64,000 bases of DNA from Rhizophagus irregularis (lineage: Eukaryota > Glomeromycota > Glomeromycetes > Glomerales > Glomeraceae). Shown piece after piece: positions 24,337 through 36,639 of the stretch. Under the pieces are notes generated by a model, which had not been told where the DNA came from, did no database searches, and worked only from the letters and a program-made list of their open reading frames with translations. Where the stretch lies: contig NC_089451.1 in assembly GCF_026210795.1 (NCBI RefSeq), positions 1-64,000 on the forward strand, read 5' to 3'. Numbering within the stretch: position 1 is the first letter of the stretch; every line of letters starts with the position of its first letter. The translations under genes and the position numbers were made by a program.

Positions 24337-24675
24337 GGTTGAGGTGTTAGTGTTTTTTTAGATGGAGAAAACTACCAAAGTGATATAAGTATTGATTAAA
24401 AAACGCGTAAAATAAAAAACAGAACAAGCATTGAACTAAGGAATTAATAAACAAAGTGGACTTTTATGACTCAGAGTTGCACTTTTTATGCTTTATAACA
24501 AAAATCGCCAGCGTTCGTGTTTATATCACATGACTTACTAACGCTAAGATGTTTTGCATTACACTGATCAATCTAGCCAATTACAATTTTCTAATGCTGC
24601 GCCACTCTGATTGTCAGCAAACAATGAAACTCTGAAGAGTCTCTTGTTAAAAAAGTTGAAAATTTTGTAAATAAT
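24337..24675. promoter_or_regulatory. Bidirectional CKS1/TAF9 promoter region
   Basis: Only 339 bp separate the divergent start codons. An ACGCGT site at 24403-24408, in the context acgcgtaaaataaa, lies about 67 bp upstream of the CKS1 start and matches the RFC upstream site. Confidence 0.55.
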
Positions 24676-25685
24676 ATGGCACAACCTCCAAATGTGCCAC
24701 AAGCACAATCAAAGGATCAAGTACCGAGAGATTCTAGAGTTATGCAGCTTATACTGCAAGCTGCAGGAGTTGAAGAATATGAACCAAAAGTGGTCCAACA
24801 ACTTTTAGAATTTGCTCATCGTAAGTATCGTGGTAACAAACGTACAATTTTATATATTCGTTTTTTCTTGTTATTTCGTAATGTTTATTATATTATCTTA
24901 CTTTGTTCATATTATAGGATACACAGTTGATGTTATTCAAGATGCTTCGGCGTATGCTGAACATGCAGCAAAAAATGATATTGATATCGATGATGTCAAA
25001 CTTGCGATTCAAGGTCGTATTACTCATTCATTCACTTCACCACCACGACAGGAGGTGAGGTTTGGATATATATATATATTTCTTATAGTTTTATAAAATT
25101 TTTATAATGATTTCGAATAATTAATGTATTTCTTTTGGACATATAGTTTTTGGCGCAACTTGCTAAAGAACGTAATAGAGAACCATTACCACCTGTACCA
25201 GAAAAATACGGACTGAGATTACCACCAGATCGTCATTGTTTAACAGCCGTTAACTTTCAACTTATACCTGAGGTGAACTCTTATTAAATTTTCGTTTCAT
25301 TTATTTTACCTTTTTTTATTTATTTTATAATCACTTTAACTGTTTTATTGTCTTATTATCATTCGCGTAATTTTCTTTTACTTTACTTATACTAAATTTA
25401 TTTTTTTTTAAATTTAAGCCACCACCTGGTCATTTACAAAAAGAAGAATCACCATCAAATATAGAAATATCACAAATTTTACCGGAAGATAACGATGATG
25501 ACATGATGGAAGTTCTTCCATATAATAGTAACACTAGAGAAGAATCTGTTGCAGCAACGACTTCAACATTGCCAAATGCAGACTCAGATTATGATATGCA
25601 TGAATCTCCCGAACCGCAAGTTACTACTACTACAAATAATGATTGGAAAAGAAATAGACCTGAAGATGACGATTACGATTTTTAA
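24676..25685 (+). CDS. TAF9: TAF9: TFIID/SAGA histone-fold subunit
   Basis: Four exons join in phase (24676-24820, 24918-25054, 25147-25272, 25419-25685) to 224 residues. The histone fold covers about residues 17-85: PRDSRVMQLILQAAGVEEYE, then QQLLEFAHRYTVDVIQDASA, then YAEHAAKNDIDIDDVKLAIQ. After it comes the TAF9-conserved segment with KYGLRLPPDRHCLTAVNFQL (about 115-140). The C-terminal 85 residues are acidic and Ser/Thr-rich, ending EDDDYDF. TAF9 pairs with TAF6 in TFIID and SAGA at RNA polymerase II promoters. Introns are short with gtaagt/gtgagg donors. Length is typical for fungal TAF9. Confidence 0.93.
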
Positions 25686-25999
25686 TTTTTAAAATTTTCT
25701 TTTTTTTTCAGAAATTATAGATAAAATCATAGAATCAGACTTTTTTTTTGTAAATTTATATTTTAAATACGGTATATATATTAAAAAAAAAAAGAATTGC
25801 TCACAATCATCTTATAAATTTGTTAGAACCAAAAAAAAAAATACCTTTCCTTTTTTTTCTTAGGAGTTTGTCTCTTTCAACATTGACACATGCATATAAA
25901 TAAATTCTTGTCCTTGTCGTTAGGAACAAGAGTTTTCATAGGCTAAGGAATTTTGTTGGATTAAATGATTTAAATCTATTTCCAAAATTATAAACTTGG
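25686..25999. other. TAF9 3' flank
   Basis: AT-rich with T- and A-runs; no gene seen. Confidence 0.5.
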
Positions 26000-26563
26000 G
26001 TGGCACAATCAATGACGGGCGACTGAAAAAATGTCACGAAATGGCCTAGTACCCTAGCCATGGCGAAAAAAAAGTGACTGACACGTGACTTTTGGCCCAC
26101 ATTACATCTTCCCCAGCGTCGCCCCAAGATTTTTCACCCCCACGTGACCTGCATAAAATGTCACCCCGCGTCACACCTCACCGTTTTCATTTTTTCATGA
26201 GTATTCTGGGGACTTAGAAAATTTTTAGTGGTGAAAAAAATATTTTTCACTCCCCCTTAAACATCACCGGTCACGTGGGGTGGAATTTTACTTAGAAATC
26301 TTGGGCGATGCTGGGGTAAATCCCACATTACGGCGTTATGCACTAACACGTGAAATAACCGGTGACGAATAAGGGGTGACGAATAAGTTTTTACCTACTT
26401 GAAAAAAACTAAGTCCCTCAGATAAATATAAAAAGTGGAAACGCGGTGGTGTGGCAGTTGTGATGAATAAAATGCAGTACGTGTCAGTAACTTTTTTTTC
26501 GCCATGGCTAGGGTTGTAGAAATGGCCGGTATTACGCAACTTGACTGAAATTAATTGTGGCAC
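26000..26563. mobile_element. Inverted-repeat element (gtggcacaat ends)
   Basis: Left arm gtggcacaatc...ccctagccatggcgaaaaaaaa at 26000-26075. Right arm is its imperfect reverse complement at about 26490-26563. The loop contains several cacgtgac and gggactta motifs. The agtccctcagataaatata block at about 26411 recurs at 26688 as agttgctgagataaatata. No target duplication is identified and there is no coding capacity. Confidence 0.5.
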
Positions 26564-27663
26564 ACATGTGGCAGATAGTGCGTGACAAGTAGGATGTTGT
26601 TACTAAAAAAAAATTCTCTGTCCCCTAGATACACTCACAGGGGTGACGAATAAGCATCAGACCACTCAAAAAAAAAAACTAAGTTGCTGAGATAAATATA
26701 AGAGCATCCTTATCCAGGCATGTAACATTTTATCTTAGAAATTTTCATTTATAATATCAGATATATACATTAATACATGTGTAACATTTTTAGAAAATTT
26801 TCAAGATTTTTAATTTTTTTTATTAAAGCAATATTTCACAATAAAATACGAAGTATAAGCATTTTTCTTGGAACAAAAAATTAAACTAAACCAAATATTA
26901 GAAATGTTTATCAAATATTTAACAACTGGGTAAAGAATTATCTATTATATTATTATTTATTCTCTCCTTACAAAATAACCTTGTATTAAAAAAAATACGT
27001 GAAAATACTTCATAAATTTCCATTGAAATTTTGTAAATATGAGTATTCAAACAATTTTATTTTTCAACATAGCTAATTAATTTAATTAGAATGCTAAAAA
27101 TTATACAAAAAGCACGTATATGTTAGTAAAATCACAAATTTTAGTTGAAAGAAGTTTCAAACAATACATAATAATTTAATCTAAAACTCAAAGAAACCAG
27201 AACAAACTTACCTATTGCAAGTGTTAAAGCGTAATTATTAGAGAAAGAACACTTTGTATTTATTAGATTTGAAATTTTTAATAAAAAAGATTTTTTTATT
27301 ATTCTAATATACACTATTATGAAAATAATGTATAATGATCAGCTGTGCCACAAGGTCTAAAATAAGAGATCTGGACCCCCAGGTTTAAGATAAGAAACCT
27401 AAACTCCCTGATCTAGGTTAAGTTTTCTCACTTATTAATTATAATATGTATTGTTATTGTGTATTACATATTATTTTCATATCATTTGAAAAATAAACAG
27501 AAAAATTTTTTTTTAAAACTATATCCTTTCTTTCCTTTTTTTGGCTTCTTTTATAATTAAGAAAAGAAAATAACTGTGAGTAGCAATTATAAAAATCTCT
27601 TTTACAAAATAATTATAATATAATTTAAAAAAATATTATATGTGTTAGATTTTGTTTTATTTA
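26564..27663. other. AT-rich intergenic DNA
   Basis: No coding exon is recognised. There is a short inverted patch at 27350-27430 (aggtttaagataagaaacct, then gatctaggttaag). Confidence 0.5.
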
Positions 27664-27671
27664 AGTAAAGT

Positions 27672-27968
27672 AGGACCCCGGATATCTAATATAAAGGTCA
27701 TAATGGACTTTTGGCCAAAAACACCCCTTTTTGCTGAAACTCAAAAAATCGTTTTTTGTAAATATCTCAGCATCCAGTAATTCAATTTTAATGAACATTT
27801 TTTTATTTTGTAGCCCTCATTTAGCTCTACAATTTAAAAAAAAGTTCATCAAAATTGGACCACTGGATGCCGAGATATTTACAAAAAACGATTTTTTGAG
27901 CCCCTGAAAAATGGGCCAATCTGCCGAAAGTGTGACTTATGACCTGTTTTGGAGATATCCGGGGTCCT
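27672..27968. mobile_element. F1 MITE copy 2
   Basis: 297 bp with ends AGGACCCCGGATATCT and an exact 8-bp target duplication agtaaagt (27664-27671 and 27969-27976). It is nearly identical to the copy at 9512, so recently active. Confidence 0.92.
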
Positions 27969-27976
27969 AGTAAAGT

Positions 27977-29001
27977 TTATCATCTACTTTTTTTTACTAT
28001 GTTAATAAATAAGTATACTTTTTATTGGAGTTTAACCTGAAATTGTTAATTATTATTATTTTTCTTTTTTTGGCTGTAGCATATTTGGATATTTTATTAG
28101 AATAGCGAAAAATTACAATTCATTATATATATAGATGAGAACAATAAAAACTAATCTAATTTATTAAATATCAAATTTATTTGGTCAAACAATTATATGT
28201 GTACTATCAGTTGGAACTCTGAACTAGAAAAGTAAGTTCTTCTTTAAAGAATTCTTTTTTAGAAGTAATCCTTCCTTCTAGTCTATGTTTTGTAAGTACT
28301 TCAAAAAACTTATTGTAACTGCAACACAAAATTTGAAGCTAAAAAAAGAAAATAAAGAGTAACAAATAACAATCAGAGTAAAAAAAAATTATATAAGAGT
28401 AAAAAAATAATAAACTAACATGAGCAATACCATCCCACTACCCATCTCTCCTTCAAGACTCCAATATTATCATATCAGTTTACTAGAAAATGTAGTAGCG
28501 AATGAATTTCAGTTAGAATAGTAAGTTTATTGCCAATTTGCCACCATCAAAGTCTTTCTTGCACGAATTAGTTCTATAAGATTTCTTCTTTTTAAACTAT
28601 ATACCAGATTTTTTCTTTTGTGATATATTAGAATTCTTATTTTGATTTTACTTCTAATTAAGATCTTGGTTTAAAATAAGCGAAAAGTAACTTTTTATTT
28701 ACCTTTAAATTCTTTAAAGTTAAATTCCATATTTAAAGCTTTATCCAAGCTAGACCTTATAATATATAGAGCTAATTAAAGTTAATCAAATCATTTTGTA
28801 ATACCAATTAAATTTAAAATAAAATTCAAAGAAATTTGGCTGGACCAAATAATACTATAATGGACATATTTATATAGAAACCTATACAATTCTACATTTA
28901 TGTTGAACGTACAAAACAATAACAATAATAATAACACTAATCTAGTTAATATAGAAAACTTCTTACACAGTCAACGAATACAGTACGAGGAAAAATAACA
29001 A
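27977..29001. other. AT-rich intergenic DNA
   Basis: No gene or repeat boundary is recognised before the endonuclease-type pseudogene. Confidence 0.5.
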
Positions 29002-32000
29002 ATGGATCTAGACGCATTATACCTCACGCTTTACATTGGAACTCACAACATCAACGGATTAGCAGGGAGCAACACAAAGCTTTATGGAATACTGAACTGA
29101 ATGCACAAAAATCAGGTGAACATTATTATGGCCTTAAACGAAACTAACCTAGACCGAAAAAATGGTTTTTTCAAAATATCTGACAGTTTTAAAGACCAAT
29201 TCCATATATATTGGTCAAGTAGACAGTATGACAAATATAAGGAATTGGGAATGGTGTTAATATATTCACGGAAATAGAATAAACATTATCAAGGACACAA
29301 AACTCATTCACCATATTTACTCTCAGTATACTTTTTATTTAGAAATATAATGTTTAGTATCTGGACTATTTACGCGGCAATACAAGATAAGACAATTCTT
29401 TATGATGCTTTGGAGAAACTCAAAAAGAAATGGGTGATGAAACTACGCGAAAAAAGTCAAACAATATAATACATATATTAATGGGAGACTTTAATTTAAT
29501 CTCAAATGGCCAAATCGATCGCACTCCTCCACAACATATCTCCAAACCCAAATTTTTTAATGATCTTGAAACACTGGGACTTATAGACTCATATAGGAAG
29601 CTTAATAAAAAAATATTAAAGAACACTTATCACAAAAAAGGAGTTAGCATGAGATTAGATCAAATCTGGGTATTTGAAACAGGACCCCGGATATCTAATA
29701 TAAAGGTCATAATGGACTTTTGGCCAAAAACACCCTTTTTTACTGAAACTTAAAAAATCGTTTTTTGTAAATATCTTAGCATCCAGTGATTCAATTTTAA
29801 TGAACATTTTTTTATTTTGTAGCCCTCATTTAGCTCTACAATTTAAAAAATAGTTCATCAAAATTGGCACACTGGATGCTAAAATATTTACAAAAAACGA
29901 TTTTTTGAACCCCTGAAAAATGGGCCAATCTGCCAAAAGTGTGACTTAGATCCCGATCTGCCAACTCTTTCTTGTAGATCCTTGGTCAAAAATTTCGCGG
30001 AAGAAATTTTTATTCTTCATATTAACACATCTCTATTTTACTATTAAAATGCCTCCCAAAGGTAGCAAAAAAGCTGGCAATAACCCTAACGGGGGACCTG
30101 CCAAGCGTCAAGACAAACGAAACAAAAATAAAGACTCTGGCTCTGACGTTTCAAACTCTGATAATGAATAAACAAACAATAAAAACAACCCTTCCAAACG
30201 TACCTGTACGCTCCCAGAAAATCCTATGGAAGAAGACTACGTCGCTGACTCAGCGGCTGACGCTGGAGGTAGCAACACTACTCCTCCTCAACAAAATAAT
30301 GCTGACAATTTTTCGTCTCCTCCTCCCAAAGATACTACTGCGCCTTCTGCGCCTGGTTCTGTCACATCTGGTACCGACGCGTCCATGCATGCTCCAAAAG
30401 ACAAAGAAACTTCCCCCTTAGACGCGTCTCCTAATAAGGACATTATGGATACCAATGATACTTCTCTCTTCCCCTTGACACGCCCACTATTTCCATTTTT
30501 AGGCGTGATTTTCAGGCTACTGTGGCACCTAACACCTCCCCTGATTTTGTCAAAAAATATCCTAATAATCGGGCTATGATTGATGCTGTCAATAATCTCC
30601 TTTTGAAAACTTATCACTCTTATACTGGCCGTGCTCGCATGTCCGGTTCTGGTGACCTCAAAAGATTAGTCATTCATTTTAATTCAACCACTGAACGAGA
30701 TGCCTGCCTTTCCCTCCGACATGATGATCTTGCCGATCTCAAATTTTTTCTACATGACCCTCAGCAACTCCGAACTGATGAAGACCTTCAGGCTATTCAA
30801 GTTACTGATATTCCTTTTTTTATCAAAAAAGATGATGTTATTGCTCTTTTCAAAAAATATGGTAACATACAATCCTGTCGCCTTCATACACGTACCAATG
30901 CCAAAGTCCAACAAGCTCGTATCGTTTATGATGATGCTTCCTCCATCCAACATTTTTTGGATAAACAATGGGCGATCTACTGTTATTCCACTTGTTTACG
31001 CGTTACGCCATGCTCTCTCACCCTCGAACAAAAGAAATCACGACGTGAATTCGTCGCTGTTTTATCTCAGCTCCCCCCTAACACAAAAGATGTGCATTTG
31101 GCGCCTTTGATACGAGCAATTGGCGCTATGGCCGTTAATATCCTCTTATCTCTTAATTCCTACAAACCTAAACGATGGGCTTACATCACTTTTAAGTCAC
31201 AACAAATGATGGACACCGCCATGGAACAATCAATCACCCTGCAAGGCCATAGGCTCCAATGGGAACTCCCAGAGAATACAAATAAACTTTGTCATAGATA
31301 CGGCAAACTCGGCTGCGCTCCTACTGCATGTCCATTGAACAACTCTCGAGGTCGCTCACGCACTCGTAATCCTGTTGCATACTTAAAAGAACGCTTCAAT
31401 ATTGGCCAAACTAATAATAATAACTCTTCTGCTAATCGCAGTAGACAACGCTCCCGTTCTCAATCCAAAGATCGTTCTAATTCCTGACAATATAATCATT
31501 CAGCTAATAATGCTAGACGGAACTATAATACTACCAATACTATCTCTTCGTCCAATTCTTCTAAATCCACTAATTCTACTCAATCTACTCAACGGCCTTG
31601 ATCTAATGAACGTAAAGGCAAAGACCGTTCAGTTTACTTTTCCACTTCCCAACGCAATAGTACCTCTATTTCCAACTCATCTGGTTATAAACCTCCCTTG
31701 GTGGATCCTAATTGTTCCCAAATTCAAGAGATCCTTTCGGTGCTCAAAAGCCTTCAAGAAGATATGGCTAGTGTACGTGCTAGAATTCATGCTTTTGAAT
31801 TAGCTGATCAGAGAATGTCTCGGCTGGAACTTCATGTTTTTGGACATATGCAAGACGATGTTCTCCCACCTGATCCCAATGATTCTTCATATATGCTTGT
31901 TGATAACCACCAATGCACCCCCCTTATATAACACAATCCAACCCGCCCACTTCGAACAGGCCTCCTTCTGGCCCAGTTCTTTTTCTCCCAACGATTCCTG

Positions 32001-32071
32001 TTTCCCATTCCACCATTTCCTCCTCCCCCATCCCCGAAACTGCTGATGAAGTTACTATTAATAAAGAACGT

Positions 32072-33159
32072 TGAGATCCCCCAATTCCCTCTGTCATCAA
32101 TTTACAGAGTTGCCACATCGAACGGGCATTCTCATGGTCGAACGAACGAACAAATGAACAAACGAACAATTAAACTAACAAGCGATTAATCAACAACATA
32201 ATTAACAAACAATACAATTAACGAACAATGTACAATAACATTCTTGGTTCACAACATAAATAGCGTTAGTAATATAAAACATTAAACGATATAAAATAAA
32301 TTTTACTTCTCTAAATTTTTCCCAAATTATATCCACTTTTACCTTTAATTACAAACTTCGATAGCTCTCGCTACGAATCATTACTTTTCACAATGTATAT
32401 TTAATTCTTCTTAAAATTTCCGTTTTTCAATTAAAATTAATTAAGCAAACATTAATTAAAGTTTAGGGCGAACCTATTACCTTTAATTAACATTAAACTT
32501 TACTAACAAATAATTAAAAAAATAAAACTTATATTTTTATTGAGTTCTGTGGATGAGAACTATGGAATTACTTTGAATTCCGTTCTCTATATATACAATT
32601 TTTATACTACTTTCTATTCTATCTATATACTATCTTTTATGTTCTTTACATATTATCTTTGAACTATCTTTCTAATATACTATCTATATTTTAAATACGC
32701 TATCTTTTAATATACTATCTTTTAATATGCTATCTTTTAATATGCTATCTTTTAATATATATATTATCTTTTATAATATCTTTGTATTATCTTTTTATAT
32801 TGTCTTTTATATTCTTTAATCTTTCCGACATTATTTTATATGTTCTTTCAATCCACTTTATATGTTTTGCTTATAATCTATCTTTTGTGGCTTATAATTA
32901 TTCTTTCTTATCGTTCTTATTGTTAAAGATCGCTAAGCCGCAAATGATCGACTCTATTTATCCTATTGGTTCCTTGTTAATCTTTCAATAAATATTACAT
33001 CATGTAGATCATTACTCCTCCTAAATGTTTATCCTTTTCGGCTAATTATTTATCCATCCACGCCAATTCACAATTAATTTGTTCGTTTTTAATATTTGGT
33101 AATTACATTTGGCGATTAAATTTTATCATATTTTCATGCTTGATATTCGGCCGTTTACA
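32072..33159 (-). repeat. gypsy 3' LTR (minus-strand element)
   Basis: 1088 bp, reading TGTAAACGG...GGGATCTCA on the coding strand. It contains a cgaacgaacaaa microsatellite (32140-32180) and tandem ttttaatatgctatc units (32690-32760). Confidence 0.95.
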
Positions 33160-33235
33160 TTATCCCCCTCTTCGCTATTTGTGACCTCACAAATAACTTT
33201 AATAGAATCGAACTCGTGTCTTATCCATAATAGTT

Positions 33236-34462
33236 TTAATCGAATCGAACTCGGGTCTTATCAAATACCTCTTTTCCTTTAATTACTATTTTTGGTGTAA
33301 ATCCCCTTCGATCATAAAATTTCTTTAACCATTCTCCATTTTGTGGTGTTTTTAGTATTCTTCCGTCTAATTCTTTGAGTTTATATGCTCCGTTTCCAAA
33401 TTCTTCGTGGATTAAATATGGTCCTTTCCATTTGCTCTGCAATTTTCCAGACCATTGTTTCTCTCTCCATGCTTCATATAATAATACTTTTTCTCCTATT
33501 TCAAATTTGGGTTTTCTAATTCCCCTTTTGTCGTGTTGTTGTTTTTGTTTCCCTTGAGCTTCTTCCACGTTTTCTTTTATTTTCCTTCTTATTACCGGTA
33601 GCTCCTCAATTAATATTTTTACTCTGTCGGCTAATGTTATTTTATTTTCGTCCTTATCTAATGGTAAATTTGCTCTCCTTCCATATGTTGCATAAAAAGG
33701 TTTAATTTTTGTTGACGACTGCTTCTTCGTTCTATATGCAAATAATACGGATGGTATATGTTTATCCCAATTTTCTTCTCCTAATTTGGCTAATCCTTCG
33801 CATAAAGTTTTATTGAATCTTTCGACCAAACCATTTGTTTGTGGCCTATATGGTGTACTTAATCTATAATTTATTCCACATCTTTCTACTAATTCTTCCA
33901 TCATTTTATTGTTAAAGTGAGTCCCTCTGTCGCTAATTATTTTCTTTGGACATCCATGTCTACAAATTATGTCTCTCCAAATAAATTCTACTACTTCTTT
34001 TGCTGTAGCTCCTTTCAGTAGTGCGGCCTCGGGCCATTTTGTAAAATAATCCATTGCTACTACAATGTACTTATTTCCCTTTTCTGTCTCTTTTAATGGT
34101 CCAACTATATCTATCCCAATCATCTCAAATGGTTCATTTATCTTTATTGACGTTAATTCGTTCTTTCCTCTTGGTTTTCCTCTCATCTGACAATTCCAAC
34201 ACGTTCTTACATATTCTTCTACATCTTCTTTCATATTTTTCCACCAATAATTTTCTTTTATTCTATCTAATGTCGCTTCCATTCCAAAATGTCCTGATAA
34301 TTCATTATCATGCATCATGTACATCAATCCTTCATATTCATAATCCCTGATTACTCTAAATTTGTTTTGTCCTTTTACTCTATATAGAATTCCCTCTTTC
34401 AATTCATATTTATTCTCCCTTTCGATATTGTCAATTATTCTCTTGTAATTATTTTCTTCCAT
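33236..34462 (-). CDS. gypsy integrase (separate ORF)
   Basis: 408 residues. The N-terminal HHCC zinc domain is HDNELSGHFG...CWNCQ (about 51-95). The DDE core has D in MIGIDIVGPL, D in ISDRGTHFNN and E in NGLVERFNK, with 35 residues between the last two as expected. The C-terminus has a GKLQSKWKGPYLI segment of the GPY/F type. It lies in the same frame as the upstream RT-kinase ORF but is separated from it by two stops (at 34525-34523 and about 34474). How it is expressed is not clear: reinitiation, readthrough, or a +1 path through an overlapping frame that is open from about 34565 to 34437. Confidence 0.93.
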   Translation of the reverse strand: MEENNYKRIIDNIERENKYELKEGILYRVKGQNKFRVIRDYEYEGLMYMMHDNELSGHFGMEATLDRIKENYWWKNMKEDVEEYVRTCWNCQMRGKPRGKNELTSIKINEPFEMIGIDIVGPLKETEKGNKYIVVAMDYFTKWPEAALLKGATAKEVVEFIWRDIICRHGCPKKIISDRGTHFNNKMMEELVERCGINYRLSTPYRPQTNGLVERFNKTLCEGLAKLGEENWDKHIPSVLFAYRTKKQSSTKIKPFYATYGRRANLPLDKDENKITLADRVKILIEELPVIRRKIKENVEEAQGKQKQQHDKRGIRKPKFEIGEKVLLYEAWREKQWSGKLQSKWKGPYLIHEEFGNGAYKLKELDGRILKTPQNGEWLKKFYDRRGFTPKIVIKGKEVFDKTRVRFD

Positions 34463-34522
34463 AATACTTCTTTAATTGGTTTCGCTTCTAAATTTGTTAT
34501 TCTCGTTATGTGTTCCGTATTT

Positions 34523-36604
34523 TTAGTTCTGTGCTCTTCTCCATTTCTCCACCTCTTTAAATACTTTTCTCCAACTACTATTGTCATTTTTAACTTTTAC
34601 TCGACTGTATCTTTTGGTATCTTCGTACACACTTTGATTTTCTTCAAACATTTTAACCATGTCCAAATATTCATCCTTCTTTAATGTTGGATATGATGAT
34701 TTTTCCGTTTTCTTTGTTTCTCTTCCAATGTAATTTTCCCAACATACATTGCCATCTTTTTCTAAAAATATCACTATTGATTTATCTATTGTTTCTTTCA
34801 ATCTGAATATTTCTTTTTCCATCTCATGATTTCCATGTGGAGTAATTAATCCTCTGTCAAAACTTTTCGTCTTTTGGTAATAATATTCACAATATGGTGA
34901 TTTGTCTAAAATTATTATATCTGTATCTTCATCATATTCTAACATTCTTCTGTTTATTTGTTCCACTACTTCTTTTCTGAATTTCCATTCCGTCTCCATC
35001 TTTGATTCATAAAATTCATCTTTATCTTTTTTTCTTCTTTTATAAGTATTGAATCTTACTTTTAATCCTTGTTTTTCCCATTCTTTAATTAAATTTTGTA
35101 TTATACTTGTTTTTCCTAATCCATCTACTCCATCGATTATTACTATTTCTGGTTGATCCTCTACTATCTTTAGTAATCTACTTAATGCGTCGGCGTTCGT
35201 ATTTTCTTTTCCTGATCTATGTATTACTTCAAAATTATATTGCTGTAATTCTATTACCCATCTTGCTCTTTTTCCTTTTGGTATCTTTGCATTCATTAAT
35301 CCTTTTAATGCGCTATGATCTGTTATTACTTTAAATTTTCTATCGATTAAATATTTATGAAAATGTTGAATTCCCCAAACTATTCCTAAACATTCCAATT
35401 CTGTTATCGGATAATTTTCTTCTGCTGGTAATAAACTTCTACTTGCATATGCTATTACTACTTCTTTTCCTTTTTCATCCTTTTGACTTAATACTGCACC
35501 TAATCCTTTTCCTGATGCATCTGTTATTAATAGAAATTCTTTCTTCCAATCTGGATGTCGCAATATTGGATATTGTATTAACTTTTCTTTCAATTTTTCA
35601 AATGCTTCTTGTTGTTCTTTTCCCCAAATAAAAGGTATCCCCTTCTTTCTCAAATCGCTTATTGGTCTTGCTATCCTTGAAAAATTCTTCACAAATTTTC
35701 TGTAATATGAACAAAGTCCTAAAAATGATCTTACTTCTTTCACCGTTGTTGGTGCCTTCATTCCTTTTATCTTTTCTATCTTTTTATCGTCCGGCCTTAA
35801 TCCATCATTTCCTACTATATGTCCTAAAAATTCTATATTTCTTTCCAAAAATCTACATTTCTTTAATTTTATTATTAAGTTATTCTCCTGTAACTTCTTT
35901 AATACTTTTTCCACATGTTCCATATGGTCTTTTAAATTTTCTGAATATATCATAATATCATCGATATATACTACTACAAAATCATTTATGTATTCTTCTA
36001 ATATTTCATCCATTAATCTTTGAAATGTTGCTGGTGCGTTCGTTAAACCAAACGGCATTACATTATACTCAAATAATCCTTTCGAACATACAAATGCTGT
36101 TTTCTCTTTGTCTTCTTCTTTCATTTCTACTTGATTAAATCCTGCTGCTAAATCTATACTTGAAAACCATTTTGCTTTTCTGTATTTGTCTAACAATTCA
36201 TCCATTCTTGGTAAAGGAAAACTATCCATTATAGTTATCTTGTTTAACTTTCTGTAATCAATGCAGAATCTATATTTTCCCGTTTTCTTTCCTGCTAATG
36301 TAACAGGTGAACTCCACGGACTTTTTGATTTCCTTATCCTTCCTTGTCTTAGTAATTTATCTACTTCTTCGCTTATAAATTTTGTCTTCTCATCTGTTTC
36401 TTTGTATCTTCTTTGCTTTATTGGTTCTACTCCATCTTTTATTTTTATCTCATGTTGCGCCGCTTTTGTTCTTCCTTCTATTTCTTTGTCGTATTCCAAA
36501 ATATCTTGGTATTCTAACAGTAATTTTACCATATCTTCCCAAATTGGTTCTTCTACTTTCCCTATACTTAGTTTTTGCATAAATTTTCCACTTGGTTCGA
36601 GCAT
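34523..36604 (-). CDS. gypsy reverse transcriptase-RNase H fused to thymidylate-kinase-like domain
   Basis: 693 residues. Reverse transcriptase covers about residues 50-260, with FCIDYRKLNKIT, SIDLAAGFNQV, MPFGLTNAPATFQ and YIDDIMIYSE (about 213). RNase H starts at LLITDASGKGLGAVLSQ (about 365), with ITELECL and ITDHSALKGL, and ends at NADALSRL. From residue 486 (35149 downward) a different domain follows: IIDGVDGLGKTS (P-loop with the DGxGKT form of thymidylate kinases), LDKSPYCEYYYQ (like the DRYxxSxxAYQ motif) and a Lys-rich lid region. Thymidylate kinases phosphorylate dTMP to dTDP. The fusion is in frame, with no stop or indel, and ends in its own stop. The start at 36604 is the first Met after the protease stop; no slippery site is obvious. 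Confidence 0.92.
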   Translation of the reverse strand: MLEPSGKFMQKLSIGKVEEPIWEDMVKLLLEYQDILEYDKEIEGRTKAAQHEIKIKDGVEPIKQRRYKETDEKTKFISEEVDKLLRQGRIRKSKSPWSSPVTLAGKKTGKYRFCIDYRKLNKITIMDSFPLPRMDELLDKYRKAKWFSSIDLAAGFNQVEMKEEDKEKTAFVCSKGLFEYNVMPFGLTNAPATFQRLMDEILEEYINDFVVVYIDDIMIYSENLKDHMEHVEKVLKKLQENNLIIKLKKCRFLERNIEFLGHIVGNDGLRPDDKKIEKIKGMKAPTTVKEVRSFLGLCSYYRKFVKNFSRIARPISDLRKKGIPFIWGKEQQEAFEKLKEKLIQYPILRHPDWKKEFLLITDASGKGLGAVLSQKDEKGKEVVIAYASRSLLPAEENYPITELECLGIVWGIQHFHKYLIDRKFKVITDHSALKGLMNAKIPKGKRARWVIELQQYNFEVIHRSGKENTNADALSRLLKIVEDQPEIVIIDGVDGLGKTSIIQNLIKEWEKQGLKVRFNTYKRRKKDKDEFYESKMETEWKFRKEVVEQINRRMLEYDEDTDIIILDKSPYCEYYYQKTKSFDRGLITPHGNHEMEKEIFRLKETIDKSIVIFLEKDGNVCWENYIGRETKKTEKSSYPTLKKDEYLDMVKMFEENQSVYEDTKRYSRVKVKNDNSSWRKVFKEVEKWRRAQN

Positions 36605-36639
36605 CTTTTCCGTCTCTCTCTCTTCAGAGCCAAGACTTT

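Noticed and set aside
23998-24350. Two plus-strand ORFs rich in Leu or Val/Ala
   Set aside because: They are antisense shadows of the CKS1 poly-Q tract.
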